Shown here: one piece after another, positions 30,025 to 39,185 of the stretch
Layout of the letters: each line of letters begins with the position of its first letter
How positions within the stretch are numbered: the first letter of the stretch is position 1
From: Candidatus Thiodiazotropha sp. 'RUGA'
GTDB lineage: Bacteria > Pseudomonadota > Gammaproteobacteria > Chromatiales > Chromatiaceae
Direction of reading: 5' to 3'
Length of the DNA stretch: 64,000 bases
Assembly (NCBI GenBank): GCA_016842065.1
Contig: JAEPDS010000012.1
Coordinates: forward strand, 40,820 to 104,819
The notes under the pieces: model-generated
What the model was told of the DNA's origin: nothing
The model's input: only the letters and a program-made list of their open reading frames with translations
Database searches by the model: none
Translations under genes and position numbers: made by a program

Positions 30025-30894
30025 ATGTTTAGCGTATACGACCTACACAGCCACTCTACCGCCTCCGATGGGACCCTCTCCCCGCGGGCTTTGGTGCAGC
30101 GTGCCGCTGAGGCCGGGGTCGAAGTCCTGGCGCTGACAGATCACGACACCACAGCGGGTATCGACGAGGCCAGCGAGGCCGCACAGAGCTGTGGTCTGCT
30201 ACTGATTCCCGGGGTTGAGGTGTCGGTCAGCTGGAACCGCCAGACTGTGCACCTGGTCGGTCTGAATCTGGATCCCCACGATTCCCAGCTGAATGCCGGA
30301 CTGCAGAAGCTTCGGGATTTCCGCGAGTGGCGTGCCGAAGAGATCGGCAGAAGACTCGACAAGGCGGGGATTTCCGGTGCCTACGAGGGGGCGTCCTCCC
30401 TGGCGAAAGGGAATCTGGTGAGTCGTACCCATTTCGCACGGTTTCTTGTCCAATCCGGCATCGTTGAAGATGAGCGCAAAGTTTTTAAGCGATTTCTGGT
30501 CAGCGGCAAGCCAGGCCATGTGCCGGGTGAGTGGGCCAGCCTGGAAGAGGCGGTTGGTTGGATTCATGCTGCGGGTGGGCAGGCTGTGATCGCCCATCCA
30601 GCCCGCTACAGGATGACCCGCAGCAAATTGCGTCAGTTGTTGAAGCAGTTTGTCGCTTTGCAGGGGGATGGCCTGGAAGTGGTATCCGGCAGCCATAGCC
30701 GGGATGACTACGTCAACATGGCAAAGCACGCCAAGGATTTTGATCTGATGGCCTCTGCCGGATCTGATTTTCACTGCCCGGAGAATCCCTGGATCGAGCT
30801 GGGCCGATTGCCCAGGCTGCCGGAGGGTTGCAAGCCGGTGTGGCAGCGTTGGAATCTCTCTGCGCAGACCGAACCGCGGAGCCAGCTGGGCTGA
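30025..30894 (+). CDS. rnm: PHP-family phosphoesterase (RNase AM / YciV)
   Basis: A 289-residue PHP-domain enzyme. Metal-binding motifs are YDLHSHSTASDG at the N-terminus, LALTDHDT, the long alpha-helical insert, GWIHAAGGQAVIAHPARY, and GSDFHCPENPW near the C-terminus. YciV (RNase AM, formerly a 3',5'-nucleoside bisphosphate phosphatase) trims RNA 5' ends, including rRNA, in E. coli. It is followed 12 bases later by yciO, the same order as in E. coli. The start at 30025 leaves the family's usual N-terminus. Confidence 0.92.
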   Translation: MFSVYDLHSHSTASDGTLSPRALVQRAAEAGVEVLALTDHDTTAGIDEASEAAQSCGLLLIPGVEVSVSWNRQTVHLVGLNLDPHDSQLNAGLQKLRDFREWRAEEIGRRLDKAGISGAYEGASSLAKGNLVSRTHFARFLVQSGIVEDERKVFKRFLVSGKPGHVPGEWASLEEAVGWIHAAGGQAVIAHPARYRMTRSKLRQLLKQFVALQGDGLEVVSGSHSRDDYVNMAKHAKDFDLMASAGSDFHCPENPWIELGRLPRLPEGCKPVWQRWNLSAQTEPRSQLG

Positions 30895-30906
30895 TCGGGA
30901 ACTATC

Positions 30907-31530
30907 ATGGCGCAGTTTTTTCAGATCCATCCGGAAAATCCCCAGATCCGACTGATCCGACAGGCGGTCAGCATCATTCAGGGTGGGGGTCTGGTGATCT
31001 ATCCCACCGATTCCAGTTATGCGCTGGGTTGTCATATCGGCGACAAAGGGGCGATGGAGCGGATTCGACGAATCCGTAAGGTGGATGACGCGCACAATTT
31101 TACCCTGGTCTGCCGGGATCTGACTGAGATCTCCCACTATGCCAAGATCGACAACCAGGACTACCGGTTGCTGAAAAACCTGACCCCTGGACCCTATACC
31201 TTCATCCATAAGGCAACCAAGCAGGTTCCCCGGCGGCTGATGCACCCGAAGCGTAAAACCATCGGAATTCGGGTGCCTGACAATGAGATCGTACGGGCGC
31301 TGCTGCAGGAGCTGGGCGAGCCGATCATGAGCACCACTCTGATCCTGCCCGGAGAGGAGATGCCGTTGACCGACCCCTATGAGATGCGCGATCTGCTGGA
31401 TCACCAGGTGGATCTGATCATCGATGGTGGGTATTGCGGCTATGAAGCCACCACGGTGGTGGTGATGACCGATCATCAGCCTGAGGTTGTGCGCGCCGGT
31501 AAAGGCGACACATCCCTGTTCGAGGTATAA
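30907..31530 (+). CDS. yciO: YciO, Sua5/YrdC-domain protein
   Basis: A 207-residue single-domain protein of the YrdC/Sua5 family. It has AVSIIQGGGLVIYPTDSSYALGC (YPTD motif), the KxR-type segment near RIRKVDDAHNF, LTPGPYTFI and IGIRVPDNEIVRALL. Sua5/TsaC make threonylcarbamoyl-adenylate for tRNA; YciO is the diverged branch, identified by its HPKRKTIGIRVPD stretch and position next to yciV. Its physiological role is less certain than that of TsaC. Confidence 0.9.
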   Translation: MAQFFQIHPENPQIRLIRQAVSIIQGGGLVIYPTDSSYALGCHIGDKGAMERIRRIRKVDDAHNFTLVCRDLTEISHYAKIDNQDYRLLKNLTPGPYTFIHKATKQVPRRLMHPKRKTIGIRVPDNEIVRALLQELGEPIMSTTLILPGEEMPLTDPYEMRDLLDHQVDLIIDGGYCGYEATTVVVMTDHQPEVVRAGKGDTSLFEV

Positions 31531-31537
31531 TTTTCCG

Positions 31538-32230
31538 ATGGAAGGCCTGAGTCTGATTCAAAAACTGGCAATCTTTGTCTTGCCGATGATATTCGCCATC
31601 ACGGTGCACGAGGCGGCGCACGGCTGGGTGGCCAAGCTTCTGGGTGACAAGACCGCAGAGATGCTGGGGCGGGTGACCCTCAATCCGATCAAGCATATCG
31701 ATCCGGTGGGTACCATCCTGGTTCCACTGGGTGCCTATCTGCTAACCGGCTTCGTGTTCGGTTGGGCCAAGCCGGTGCCGGTCAATTGGAACAATCTGCG
31801 TCAACCGAAGCGCGATATGGGGTTGGTGGCGCTGGCCGGTCCGGGCGCCAATCTGCTGATGGCACTGATCTGGGCGCTGATGGTCTACGTCGGGGCGCTG
31901 TCGCTCGAGCATTTTGACTGGTTGGGTGTACCGCTGATGCTGATGGGGGTAGCCGGGGTTCTGTTCAACGCCGTACTGATGGCCCTGAATCTGATGCCGA
32001 TTCCACCGCTGGATGGGGGCCGGGTCGTCTACTCTCTGTTGCCCCCCAAGCAGGCACAGCTCTTCTCCCGGCTTGAGACCTATGGCCTGTTCATTGTATT
32101 GATCCTGCTGGTTACCGGCATCCTGGGTTTTCTGCTCTGGCCACTGGTTGGTCTGACGATCAAGATCCTGCCGGCAACCGATCTGGTCACACAACTTATT
32201 CCTGTCATTCTCAGTCCCGCAAGGAGTTAG
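31538..32230 (+). CDS. Site-2-protease-family M50 zinc metalloprotease
   Basis: A 230-residue membrane protein starting at the ATG at 31538. It has the active-site HEAAHGW (HExxH) in the first helix and NLMPIPPLDGGRV with the third zinc ligand Asp in a later helix, plus about five to six transmembrane segments. This compact group (no PDZ or CBS domain) performs intramembrane cleavage; substrates are unknown. It lies 7 bases after yciO and just before trpS, a frequent order in proteobacteria. Confidence 0.9.
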   Translation: MEGLSLIQKLAIFVLPMIFAITVHEAAHGWVAKLLGDKTAEMLGRVTLNPIKHIDPVGTILVPLGAYLLTGFVFGWAKPVPVNWNNLRQPKRDMGLVALAGPGANLLMALIWALMVYVGALSLEHFDWLGVPLMLMGVAGVLFNAVLMALNLMPIPPLDGGRVVYSLLPPKQAQLFSRLETYGLFIVLILLVTGILGFLLWPLVGLTIKILPATDLVTQLIPVILSPARS

Positions 32231-32232
32231 AT

Positions 32233-33450
32233 TTGAATCAGCCATTAAGTGCAAACCGGGTGCTCTCCGGCATGCGTCCTACAGGGCAGCTGCATCTTGG
32301 TCACTATCATGGGGTGTTGAAGAACTGGGTCACCCTGCAAGAAGAGTACGACTGCTACTTTTTTGTGGCGGACTGGCATGCGCTGACTACCCACTACGAC
32401 GATCCCAGCGTCATTCCTGAGAGTATCTGGGACATGGTGATCGACTGGCTTGCAGCCGGTGTGGACAGTGACTCCGCAACCCTGTTTGTACAGTCCCTGG
32501 TGCCGGAACATGCGGAGCTGCATCTGCTGCTCTCCATGATCACCCCGCTGGGCTGGCTCGAACGGGTACCCAGTTACAAGGACCAGCAGGAGAAGCTGAA
32601 AGAGAAGGACCTGGCGACCTACGGTTTTCTCGGCTACCCCCTGCTGCAGTCGGCGGATATCCTGATCTATCGGGCTGCCCAGGTGCCGGTGGGAGAGGAC
32701 CAGGTTGCCCATGTGGAGCTGACCCGTGAGGTGGCGCGGCGTTTCAACCATATCTATGGCCGTGGCGCCAACTACGAAGAGGAGGCGGAAGCCGCCCGCA
32801 AGAAGATGGGTAAAAAGGCTGCCAAGCAGTATGCCCAACTGAGAAAAGCCTACCAGGAACAGGGCGATGCTGAAGCGCTATTGCGAGGGCAGGAACTGCT
32901 GGGCGCGCAACAGAATATCAATATGGAGGAGCGGGAACGCCTGCTGGGCTATCTGGAAGGGAGTGGTCGGGTGATTCTGGCTGAACCTCAGCCGTTGCTG
33001 ACCAAGGCCTCGAAAATGCCGGGGCTCGATGGGCAGAAGATGTCCAAGTCCTATGCCAATACCATCTCCCTGCGGGAGACTCCAGAACAGGTGGAGAATA
33101 AGCTGAAACGCATGCCTACCGATACCAATCGGGTGCGTAGAACCGATCCGGGGGACCCTCGCAAGTGTCCTGTCTGGCAGTTTCATGAGGTCTACTCGGA
33201 CGTGAAGACCCGGGAGTGGGTTCAGGCAGGCTGTACCAGTGCCGGAATCGGTTGTCTCGAGTGCAAAGCTCCGGTGATTGAAGCGGTTCTGGATGAGCTC
33301 AAACCGATGCAGGCCAGAGCGGCCGAATTGGAGGCGCAACCGGAGCGGGTTAGGAGTATCATCGAAGCGGGCTCCGAGAAGGCCAGAGCGGTGGCCCGGG
33401 AGACCATGCGGGAAGTCCGTGAGGCCATGTCATTGCAGATTCTGGGATAA
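32233..33450 (+). CDS. trpS: Tryptophanyl-tRNA synthetase
   Basis: A 405-residue class I synthetase with the HIGH-type motif in GQLHLGHYHGVLKNW and KMSKS in GLDGQKMSKSYANT. The start is a TTG at 32233 backed by a good ribosome site (AAGGAG at 32221-32226). It is about 70 residues longer than E. coli TrpS. The extra part lies between the HIGH and KMSKS halves (about 185-250, Lys/Gln/Glu-rich helix), an insertion known in a subset of proteobacterial TrpS proteins. It charges tRNA-Trp. Confidence 0.95.
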   Translation: MNQPLSANRVLSGMRPTGQLHLGHYHGVLKNWVTLQEEYDCYFFVADWHALTTHYDDPSVIPESIWDMVIDWLAAGVDSDSATLFVQSLVPEHAELHLLLSMITPLGWLERVPSYKDQQEKLKEKDLATYGFLGYPLLQSADILIYRAAQVPVGEDQVAHVELTREVARRFNHIYGRGANYEEEAEAARKKMGKKAAKQYAQLRKAYQEQGDAEALLRGQELLGAQQNINMEERERLLGYLEGSGRVILAEPQPLLTKASKMPGLDGQKMSKSYANTISLRETPEQVENKLKRMPTDTNRVRRTDPGDPRKCPVWQFHEVYSDVKTREWVQAGCTSAGIGCLECKAPVIEAVLDELKPMQARAAELEAQPERVRSIIEAGSEKARAVARETMREVREAMSLQILG

Positions 33451-33493
33451 TCCCCCCGGAATCTCATCAATCAACAGAAGATAATAGTCAGCC

Positions 33494-34312
33494 ATGGAAC
33501 CGACCGATAATCATCCCCACCACCATCCGGAGCAGGAGGAGATGCCATTTGCCATGGTGATGGGCGAGCCTCTGGCCACCCCGCCCACCGATCTCTATAT
33601 ACCGCCGGATGCCCTGGAGGTGTTTCTGGATGCCTTCGAGGGGCCACTGGATCTGCTGCTCTATCTGATCCGCCGGCAGAATCTGGATATTCTCGATATC
33701 CCGATCTCCGAAATCACCGATCAGTATGTCAGTTACATCGAAATGATGAATGAGATGCGGCTCGAACTGGCGGCTGAATATCTGGTCATGGCCGCCATGC
33801 TGGCGGAGATCAAATCCCGCATGTTGCTGCCGAGGCCGATCAGTGAGGAGGAGGATGTTGATGACCCCAGGGCTGAGTTGATCCGCCGTCTGCAGGAGTA
33901 TGAGCGCTACAAGCAGGCCGCCGAGGATCTGGATGGCCTGGAGCACATGACCCGGGATACCTTTCAGGGGCATGCGGAACTGGTTGAACGGCATGTGGAA
34001 GTCAGCGAGCCTGATGTGGAACTACGAGAGATCATGCTGGCGCTTGCCGATGTGATGCATCGCGCCGATATGTTCACCAGCCATCGGGTTGAGAAAGAGC
34101 CGTTATCGGTGCGTGAGAAGATGTCTCACGTACTGCAGAGTATCGATGGTCAGCAGTTTGTCAGCTTCACCGAATTGTTTGATATCACCGAAGGCCGTTT
34201 GGGTGTGGTGGTGACTTTCCTGGCGGTGCTGGAATTGATCAAAGGATCGCTGATCGAGTTGGTGCAGGCGGAAGCCTTTGCCCCGATTCATGTCAAAGCG
34301 AAGATTTCATAA
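33494..34312 (+). CDS. scpA: Segregation and condensation protein A
   Basis: A 272-residue kleisin. The N-terminal SMC-neck-binding region reads VFLDAFEGPLDLLLYLIRRQNLDI, helical linkers follow (LAAEYLVMAAMLAEIKSRMLLP), and the C-terminal winged helix (about 190-272) binds the SMC head. It bridges the two SMC heads in the SMC-ScpAB condensin with the smc gene at 20-23.6 kb. scpB starts 1 base after its stop. Confidence 0.95.
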   Translation: MEPTDNHPHHHPEQEEMPFAMVMGEPLATPPTDLYIPPDALEVFLDAFEGPLDLLLYLIRRQNLDILDIPISEITDQYVSYIEMMNEMRLELAAEYLVMAAMLAEIKSRMLLPRPISEEEDVDDPRAELIRRLQEYERYKQAAEDLDGLEHMTRDTFQGHAELVERHVEVSEPDVELREIMLALADVMHRADMFTSHRVEKEPLSVREKMSHVLQSIDGQQFVSFTELFDITEGRLGVVVTFLAVLELIKGSLIELVQAEAFAPIHVKAKIS

Positions 34313-34313
34313 G

Positions 34314-35243
34314 ATGACTGAACAGAACAGACTGAAACAGATCATAGAGGCGGCCTTGCTGGCGGCCGGCAAACCTTTGAGCCTGGATGAGATGATCGGA
34401 CTCTTTGTCGAGTCGGAGCAGCCGGAGAAAAAGAGTCTGCGAGAGGTTTTGGCAGAACTTGCCGAAGACTACGATGGGCGTGGCATCGAGGTAACCGAGG
34501 TTGGCAGTGGATTTCGTATCCAGGTGCGTGCAGAGTTTTCACCCTGGGTCTCCAAGCTGTGGGCCGAACGTCCGCCAAAATACTCCAGGGCGCTATTGGA
34601 AACTCTGGCATTGATCGCCTACCGTCAACCGATTACCCGTGGTGAAATTGAAGATATCCGTGGTGTCTCCGTGAGCACCAACATCATCAAGACGCTGACC
34701 GAAAGAGAGTGGGTCCGGGTGGTGGGCCATCGGGATGTGCCTGGCAAGCCGGCACTCTATGCCACCACCAAAGAGTTTCTCGACTATTTCAACCTGAAGA
34801 GTCTGAATGAACTGCCAACCCTGGCGGAGATCCGTGATCTCGATTCAATCAATCGGGAACTGGAGTTACAGGATCCGGACAAGGTGAGTGACGAGCAGCC
34901 TGACGGTGAAGCGAAGGCGGCCGAGGGTGGTGAGGAAGATCCCGAGACGCAACAGGATGGTGATGACGCAATCCAAAGCGATGAGATTGAAACGGAATCT
35001 GCCGTGAAGGAATCAGAGGCTGAAGCAGAGACAGAGGTTTTCACTGAATCATCCGATGAGACAGACTCATTTGATGATTTGGATAGCGATGAAACGCCGT
35101 CTGCAGAGGATGATGCCTCAGATCGGCAGATTGATGTTGATACGGAGCCCATGGACGACGCTGAACAACCTGAAACAGAACCACCTGCTGTGGCCCTGTC
35201 CGATGAGGAGCAAACCCAATTGAAGACCGAGATCGATGAGTAG
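34314..35243 (+). CDS. scpB: Segregation and condensation protein B
   Basis: A 309-residue protein from the ATG at 34314. The first 180 residues are the paired winged-helix ScpB fold with SRALLETLALIAYRQPITRGEIEDIRG and KPALYATTKEFLDYF. The remaining about 125 residues are an extremely acidic Glu/Asp/Ser/Thr tail with no fold, longer than in most ScpB proteins. ScpB dimers stabilise ScpA on SMC. The stop overlaps the rluB start by 8 bases, so the three genes are co-translated. Confidence 0.95.
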   Translation: MTEQNRLKQIIEAALLAAGKPLSLDEMIGLFVESEQPEKKSLREVLAELAEDYDGRGIEVTEVGSGFRIQVRAEFSPWVSKLWAERPPKYSRALLETLALIAYRQPITRGEIEDIRGVSVSTNIIKTLTEREWVRVVGHRDVPGKPALYATTKEFLDYFNLKSLNELPTLAEIRDLDSINRELELQDPDKVSDEQPDGEAKAAEGGEEDPETQQDGDDAIQSDEIETESAVKESEAEAETEVFTESSDETDSFDDLDSDETPSAEDDASDRQIDVDTEPMDDAEQPETEPPAVALSDEEQTQLKTEIDE

Positions 35244-36168
35244 GGAGAAACAGCCTATCGGAGATCGCCTGCAGAAAGTGCTGGCCAACGCAGGTCTGGG
35301 TTCACGGCGTGAAATCGAAGGCTGGATCGCTGCGGGACGGGTGGAAGTCAACGGCAAACTGGCTGAACTGGGGCTCCGGGTGCTGCCGGAAGACAGCATC
35401 CGGGTCGACGGCCGACCGGTTTCCAAGCGTAAGCTCGAAGCACCGGAGCGGCAAGTGCTGGTCTACAACAAGCCGGAAGGGGAGCTGGTTACCCGAAATG
35501 ATCCGGAGAACCGTCGTACAGTTTTTCAACGTTTGCCCAGGCTGGAGCGTGGGCGTTGGATTCCGGTCGGCCGGCTGGACATCAATACTTCAGGTCTGCT
35601 GCTGTTGACCACGGATGGGGAGCTGGCCAATCAATTGATGCACCCAAGCCAGCAGGTGGAACGGGAGTATGCCGTACGGGTGATGGGTGAAGTCAGCGAG
35701 GAGCAACTCCACCAACTGACCCACGGGGTTGAACTGGATGATGGTCCGGCCCGTTTCGAAGAGATTGTTGAGTCTGGTGGCGAGGGGTTCAACCGCTGGT
35801 TTCACGTTGTCATCATGGAGGGACGGCAGCGAGAGGTTCGGCGCATGTGGGAAGCGGTTGGCTGTCAGGTCAGTCGGCTCAAGCGGGTGCGCTATGGCAG
35901 TGTGATTCTTGAAAGTGCACTTAAGGTCGGACGTTGGCGCTTCCTCAAAGAGAAAGAGATCGAAGAGCTGGCCAACGTATCCGGTGTGAAAACCGAACGA
36001 CCGAAACAGAGACCCAAAGCCAAAGGTAAGGGCTACCCGCCAAAAGGCGCAAAACCCCGCCAAAGCAGCAAACGAAGCAACACCCGGCAAGCCTCCCGAG
36101 AGACAAAGCCTGGTCCCAAGAACAGTCCATGGAAGGGTAAAAAATCCTCGGGTGGACGCTCTCGTTGA
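35236..36168 (+). CDS. rluB: 23S rRNA pseudouridine synthase B
   Basis: A 310-residue RsuA-family pseudouridine synthase. It has an N-terminal S4 RNA-binding domain (RLQKVLANAGLGSRREIEGWI), the catalytic Asp in VGRLDINTSGLLLLT, and the family motif QVEREYAVRV. The C-terminal roughly 65 residues are a Lys/Arg/Ser/Pro-rich basic tail. The synthase modifies U2605 (E. coli numbering) of 23S rRNA. Position after scpB is a strongly conserved order. Its stop overlaps a TTG start of the next gene. Confidence 0.94.
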   Translation: MSREKQPIGDRLQKVLANAGLGSRREIEGWIAAGRVEVNGKLAELGLRVLPEDSIRVDGRPVSKRKLEAPERQVLVYNKPEGELVTRNDPENRRTVFQRLPRLERGRWIPVGRLDINTSGLLLLTTDGELANQLMHPSQQVEREYAVRVMGEVSEEQLHQLTHGVELDDGPARFEEIVESGGEGFNRWFHVVIMEGRQREVRRMWEAVGCQVSRLKRVRYGSVILESALKVGRWRFLKEKEIEELANVSGVKTERPKQRPKAKGKGYPPKGAKPRQSSKRSNTRQASRETKPGPKNSPWKGKKSSGGRSR

Positions 36169-36812
36169 AGTCGCTCAAGGCTCGCTTGGAAGAGCTGTTT
36201 GAGCAACTTTTCGCACACTATGGTGCACAGAACTGGTGGCCGGCAGAGACTCCTTTTGAGGTGATGCTGGGTGCAGTGCTGACCCAGAATACGGCCTGGG
36301 CCAATGTGGAAAAGGCGATCCTCAATTTAAAAAAACTGAGTGAGCTCAATCCGCAAGCGTTGCTTGCCATGCCCCGCGAGTTACTCGCCGAAGCGATCCG
36401 GCCATCCGGCTACTTCAACCTGAAAGCGGAACGTGTACAGAATCTCTGCGCTTTGCTGGCGGACAATCGGGAGTTACACAAGCTGGCTGATCTGGAGTTG
36501 CGTGGTCAGCTGCTTGGTGTAACGGGTATTGGTCCGGAAACGGCAGACGATATTCTGCTGTATGCCTTTCAACGACCGGTTTTTGTCATCGATGCCTATA
36601 CCCGCAGACTGTTGGGCAGGATCGGCTGGATCGACGCTGATATCGCTTATGAGGATTTACGCCAGACCATTGAGCAGGCCTTGGCTGGCGATACGGAATA
36701 CTATAATGAGTTTCATGCGCTGATCGTGATTCATGCCAAAAGGGTCTGTTGCAAACAACCCCGCTGCAGCGATTGTCATCTAAGCACACTCTGCAGTTAC
36801 CCAGGCAATTGA
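36165..36812 (+). CDS. Endonuclease III-like HhH-GPD DNA glycosylase
   Basis: A 215-residue protein with the HhH-GPD fold (FEVMLGAVLTQNTAWANVEKAI, then GVTGIGPETADDILLYA) and the essential Asp143 in VIDAYTRRLL. Where classical Nth has the bifunctional Lys, this protein has Glu125, so it should be a monofunctional glycosylase lacking AP-lyase chemistry. This resembles the MagIII-type branch, which removes alkylated bases (recalled from the family, not computed). A C-terminal Cys set (195/196, 201, 204, 210) fits a 4Fe-4S loop with one residue less than the usual first spacing. The TTG start overlaps the rluB stop (TTGA). Confidence 0.85.
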   Translation: MKSLKARLEELFEQLFAHYGAQNWWPAETPFEVMLGAVLTQNTAWANVEKAILNLKKLSELNPQALLAMPRELLAEAIRPSGYFNLKAERVQNLCALLADNRELHKLADLELRGQLLGVTGIGPETADDILLYAFQRPVFVIDAYTRRLLGRIGWIDADIAYEDLRQTIEQALAGDTEYYNEFHALIVIHAKRVCCKQPRCSDCHLSTLCSYPGN

Positions 36813-36821
36813 AGTAGGGGC

Positions 36822-37751
36822 TTATTCGCCCATCACAACCTGATTGCGACCCTGGTTCTTGGCGGCATAGAGCGCTTCATCGGCACGCTTGAAGAGTGAT
36901 TCGGAGGTGTCACCTTCATTCATCATGCTGACGCCCAGACTCAGGGTGACCTGTAGATTCTTCAGGGATTCAATCCGCAGACTTTCGATGTTTTCCCGGA
37001 TTCTCTCGGCCAACAGTTTGGCTCCGGTCTGATCGGTGCCGTTAAGTACCACCACGAACTCTTCACCGCCATAGCGATAGAGGGCATCACTGCTGCGAAT
37101 GGTCTGTTCTACCGCCTTCGCAACCTGTTGCAACACCAGATCTCCCACCGCATGACCATACTGATCATTGATCCGTTTGAAGAAATCGATATCCATGACA
37201 ATCAAGGAGAGTTCGCTGTTTTTACGTCGATTGAGTTCGATTTCCCGGCTGAAGTTGGAATCGAAGGCCGTGCGGTTCTTGATGCCTGTGAGGGAGTCTA
37301 GAAATGCACTCTCGATGGCCGCCTGATAGAGCAGTGCATTGCGCAGGGGATAGAGTAGGGCGGCGAGAAAATTCTCCACCTGTGCGATTTCAGATTTGTT
37401 GTAGCGCTTGCTACGACTTACGGAGACCTGACCGAGATCGGTATCGAGCACCTTCAGATTGTAGCCAAGCTTGTTTCTCTTCTCTTCCTGGCCAAAGTGC
37501 AACGCCATTCCATTCGTTGGGGAGAGGTAATCCAGGCTGTCGTAGAGTGCCTGGTTTCCCATCACCTGTGCGAAGAGTTCAATCAGGGTATCCACTTCGA
37601 GGGTGGTCTGCAGTTTTCCACTCAGCTCCATGATCAGGCCGAGGGTACCGTCATCATTGACGACGTCGGCTAAACGACCGAGGATGGGGCCGTCGGTGGG
37701 AGTGAAGCGGTCATGATGTATGCTGTGGATACCGGTCATTGTATTGCTCAC
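36822..37751 (-). CDS. Diguanylate cyclase with GAF-like sensor
   Basis: A 309-residue soluble protein. Residues about 25-140 look like a GAF-type domain, and a GGDEF domain (about 145-305) follows. The active site reads GGEEF, and an inhibitory I-site RSSD lies five residues before it, so feedback inhibition by c-di-GMP is expected. Substrate and metal residues (DIDFFKRINDQYGH) are present. It makes c-di-GMP from two GTP. It is convergent with the EndoIII-like gene and stands alone. Confidence 0.92.
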   Translation of the reverse strand: MSNTMTGIHSIHHDRFTPTDGPILGRLADVVNDDGTLGLIMELSGKLQTTLEVDTLIELFAQVMGNQALYDSLDYLSPTNGMALHFGQEEKRNKLGYNLKVLDTDLGQVSVSRSKRYNKSEIAQVENFLAALLYPLRNALLYQAAIESAFLDSLTGIKNRTAFDSNFSREIELNRRKNSELSLIVMDIDFFKRINDQYGHAVGDLVLQQVAKAVEQTIRSSDALYRYGGEEFVVVLNGTDQTGAKLLAERIRENIESLRIESLKNLQVTLSLGVSMMNEGDTSESLFKRADEALYAAKNQGRNQVVMGE

Positions 37752-38061
37752 AAAACTTCTGAAATTCGAATTTTAATTTGCGAATAACGTGCCAAAATTA
37801 ATAAATACAATAAAAACAATAAGATAAGCATGTTAATGTGGGGTGGTGTCAAAATGGCGACGCATTTCAATCGCGTAGAAATTCGCTTGAATTTGAGAAG
37901 AGACAAAAAAATGTCACTAAGAATGTGTTTTCCTAAGGTGCTGAATCGTCTCCAATATCGCGAGTAAAACAGACTTGGTGTGGCTGATTTGATGGGAGGA
38001 ATTCAGTCCGGGGTGGTCTGAATCTGAACAGGTTAGTAAACAACTGATTGAGTGGATATCA
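37752..38061. other. Divergent intergenic region, AT-rich
   Basis: 310 bases between the divergent diguanylate cyclase and thioredoxin-like genes. It is markedly AT-rich near 37790-37830 and 37900-37920 and must hold both promoters. No operator or terminator could be picked out with confidence. Confidence 0.5.
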
Positions 38062-39099
38062 ATGTTAAGACCAATCGTTATCACAATGATGCTGTTTTCA
38101 CTAAGCTCATCCCAGGCGGCAGACAATGGGGCCGGATTGGAAGCGGGCATGGTAAATCCGGGGTTTCATGACAAGCCAACCTGGTTCAAAAACTCATTTC
38201 TCGATCTGGGCGAGGATATTGAGGAGGCTGCGGAAGAGGGGAAACGGGTCATTCTCTATTTTCACCAGGATGGATGCCCCTACTGCGCCAAGCTGCTGAA
38301 TGAGAATTTCACCATTAAAAAGATCGTGGAGAAGACCACGGCCGGTTTCCAGCTGATTGGCATCAACATGTGGGGTGATCGCAGCGTCACCGGAATCGAT
38401 GGCAGTGAGACGACGGAAAAGGCTCTGGCTGAATCCCTGAAAGTGAAATACACCCCAACTCTGCTGTTCCTGGATGAGCAGGGCAGGCGGGTATTGAGAC
38501 TCAATGGCTACTATCCACCCCATAAATTTGAGCAGGCCCTCGACTATGTGGCCAAGCATGAGGAGAAGAGGCAGTCCTATAGAGACTATCTGAAAAAGCA
38601 TCAACCGGTGGCTGCCAGCGGCAAACTGCACCGCCAGGCGGATTATCTGCAACCACCACTTGATCTGAGGGCATCGGCTCGCAGTGGGGAGAAGCCGTTG
38701 CTGGTTTTGATGGAGATGAAGCAGTGTCCACCCTGCGATGAACTCCACCAGGATATCCTGAAAAGACCGGAGTTGAGTAAAACCCTGCAGGCGTTTGATG
38801 TGGCTGTGGTGGATGTCTGGTCATCCGAACGGTTGATTACACCTGCAGGGAAAACCGTGGAATCCACCAAATGGGCACAGCAACTGGGGATTCAATACAC
38901 CCCGAGTATGCTGCTGTTCGATGCAAAGGGTGAGGAGATCTTCCGATCAGAGGCCTATCTGAGGTCTTTTCACACCCATGCAATACTGGATTATGTCTTG
39001 AGTGGCAGCTACCTGAAGCAGGCCAATTTTCAACGCTACGTGCAGGCCAGAGCCGCTGATATGCGGGCCCGCGGAGAGGCTGTGGATCTGATGGAGTAG
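38062..39099 (+). CDS. Exported protein with two thioredoxin-like domains
   Basis: A 345-residue protein with a signal peptide (about 1-20). Two thioredoxin folds follow: domain 1 (about 40-170) has the CPYC redox site at Cys72/Cys75, and domain 2 (about 200-330) has CPPC at Cys222/Cys225. Both have a cis-Pro segment (KYTPTLLF and QYTPSMLLF). It resembles SoxW-type periplasmic thioredoxins, here in tandem. A role in keeping periplasmic thiols, such as heme-binding CxxC pairs, reduced would fit the cytochrome-rich neighbourhood, but this is inferred. It is the last gene before tRNA-Lys. Confidence 0.85.
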   Translation: MLRPIVITMMLFSLSSSQAADNGAGLEAGMVNPGFHDKPTWFKNSFLDLGEDIEEAAEEGKRVILYFHQDGCPYCAKLLNENFTIKKIVEKTTAGFQLIGINMWGDRSVTGIDGSETTEKALAESLKVKYTPTLLFLDEQGRRVLRLNGYYPPHKFEQALDYVAKHEEKRQSYRDYLKKHQPVAASGKLHRQADYLQPPLDLRASARSGEKPLLVLMEMKQCPPCDELHQDILKRPELSKTLQAFDVAVVDVWSSERLITPAGKTVESTKWAQQLGIQYTPSMLLFDAKGEEIFRSEAYLRSFHTHAILDYVLSGSYLKQANFQRYVQARAADMRARGEAVDLME

Positions 39100-39139
39100 G
39101 GCACACAGCAATAAAGCTGAAATTGTTTTGAAATGGGGC

Positions 39140-39168
39140 TTCACTCGGAGCGGATTCTAGGGTAGTAT
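39140..39168 (+). promoter_or_regulatory. Probable sigma-70 promoter of tRNA-Lys
   Basis: A -35 box TTCACT (39140-39145) and -10 box TAGTAT (39163-39168) are separated by 17 bases. A GCGCG discriminator follows, the kind seen at stringently controlled stable-RNA promoters. Start would fall about 10-15 bases before the tRNA. Confidence 0.55.
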
Positions 39169-39185
39169 TGCGCGTTCAAAATTTG

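Noticed and set aside
30199..31476. 425-codon open frame on the minus strand across yciV and yciO
   Set aside because: It spans two well-identified plus-strand genes; its His/Gln/Asp-rich translation is typical of an antisense shadow.
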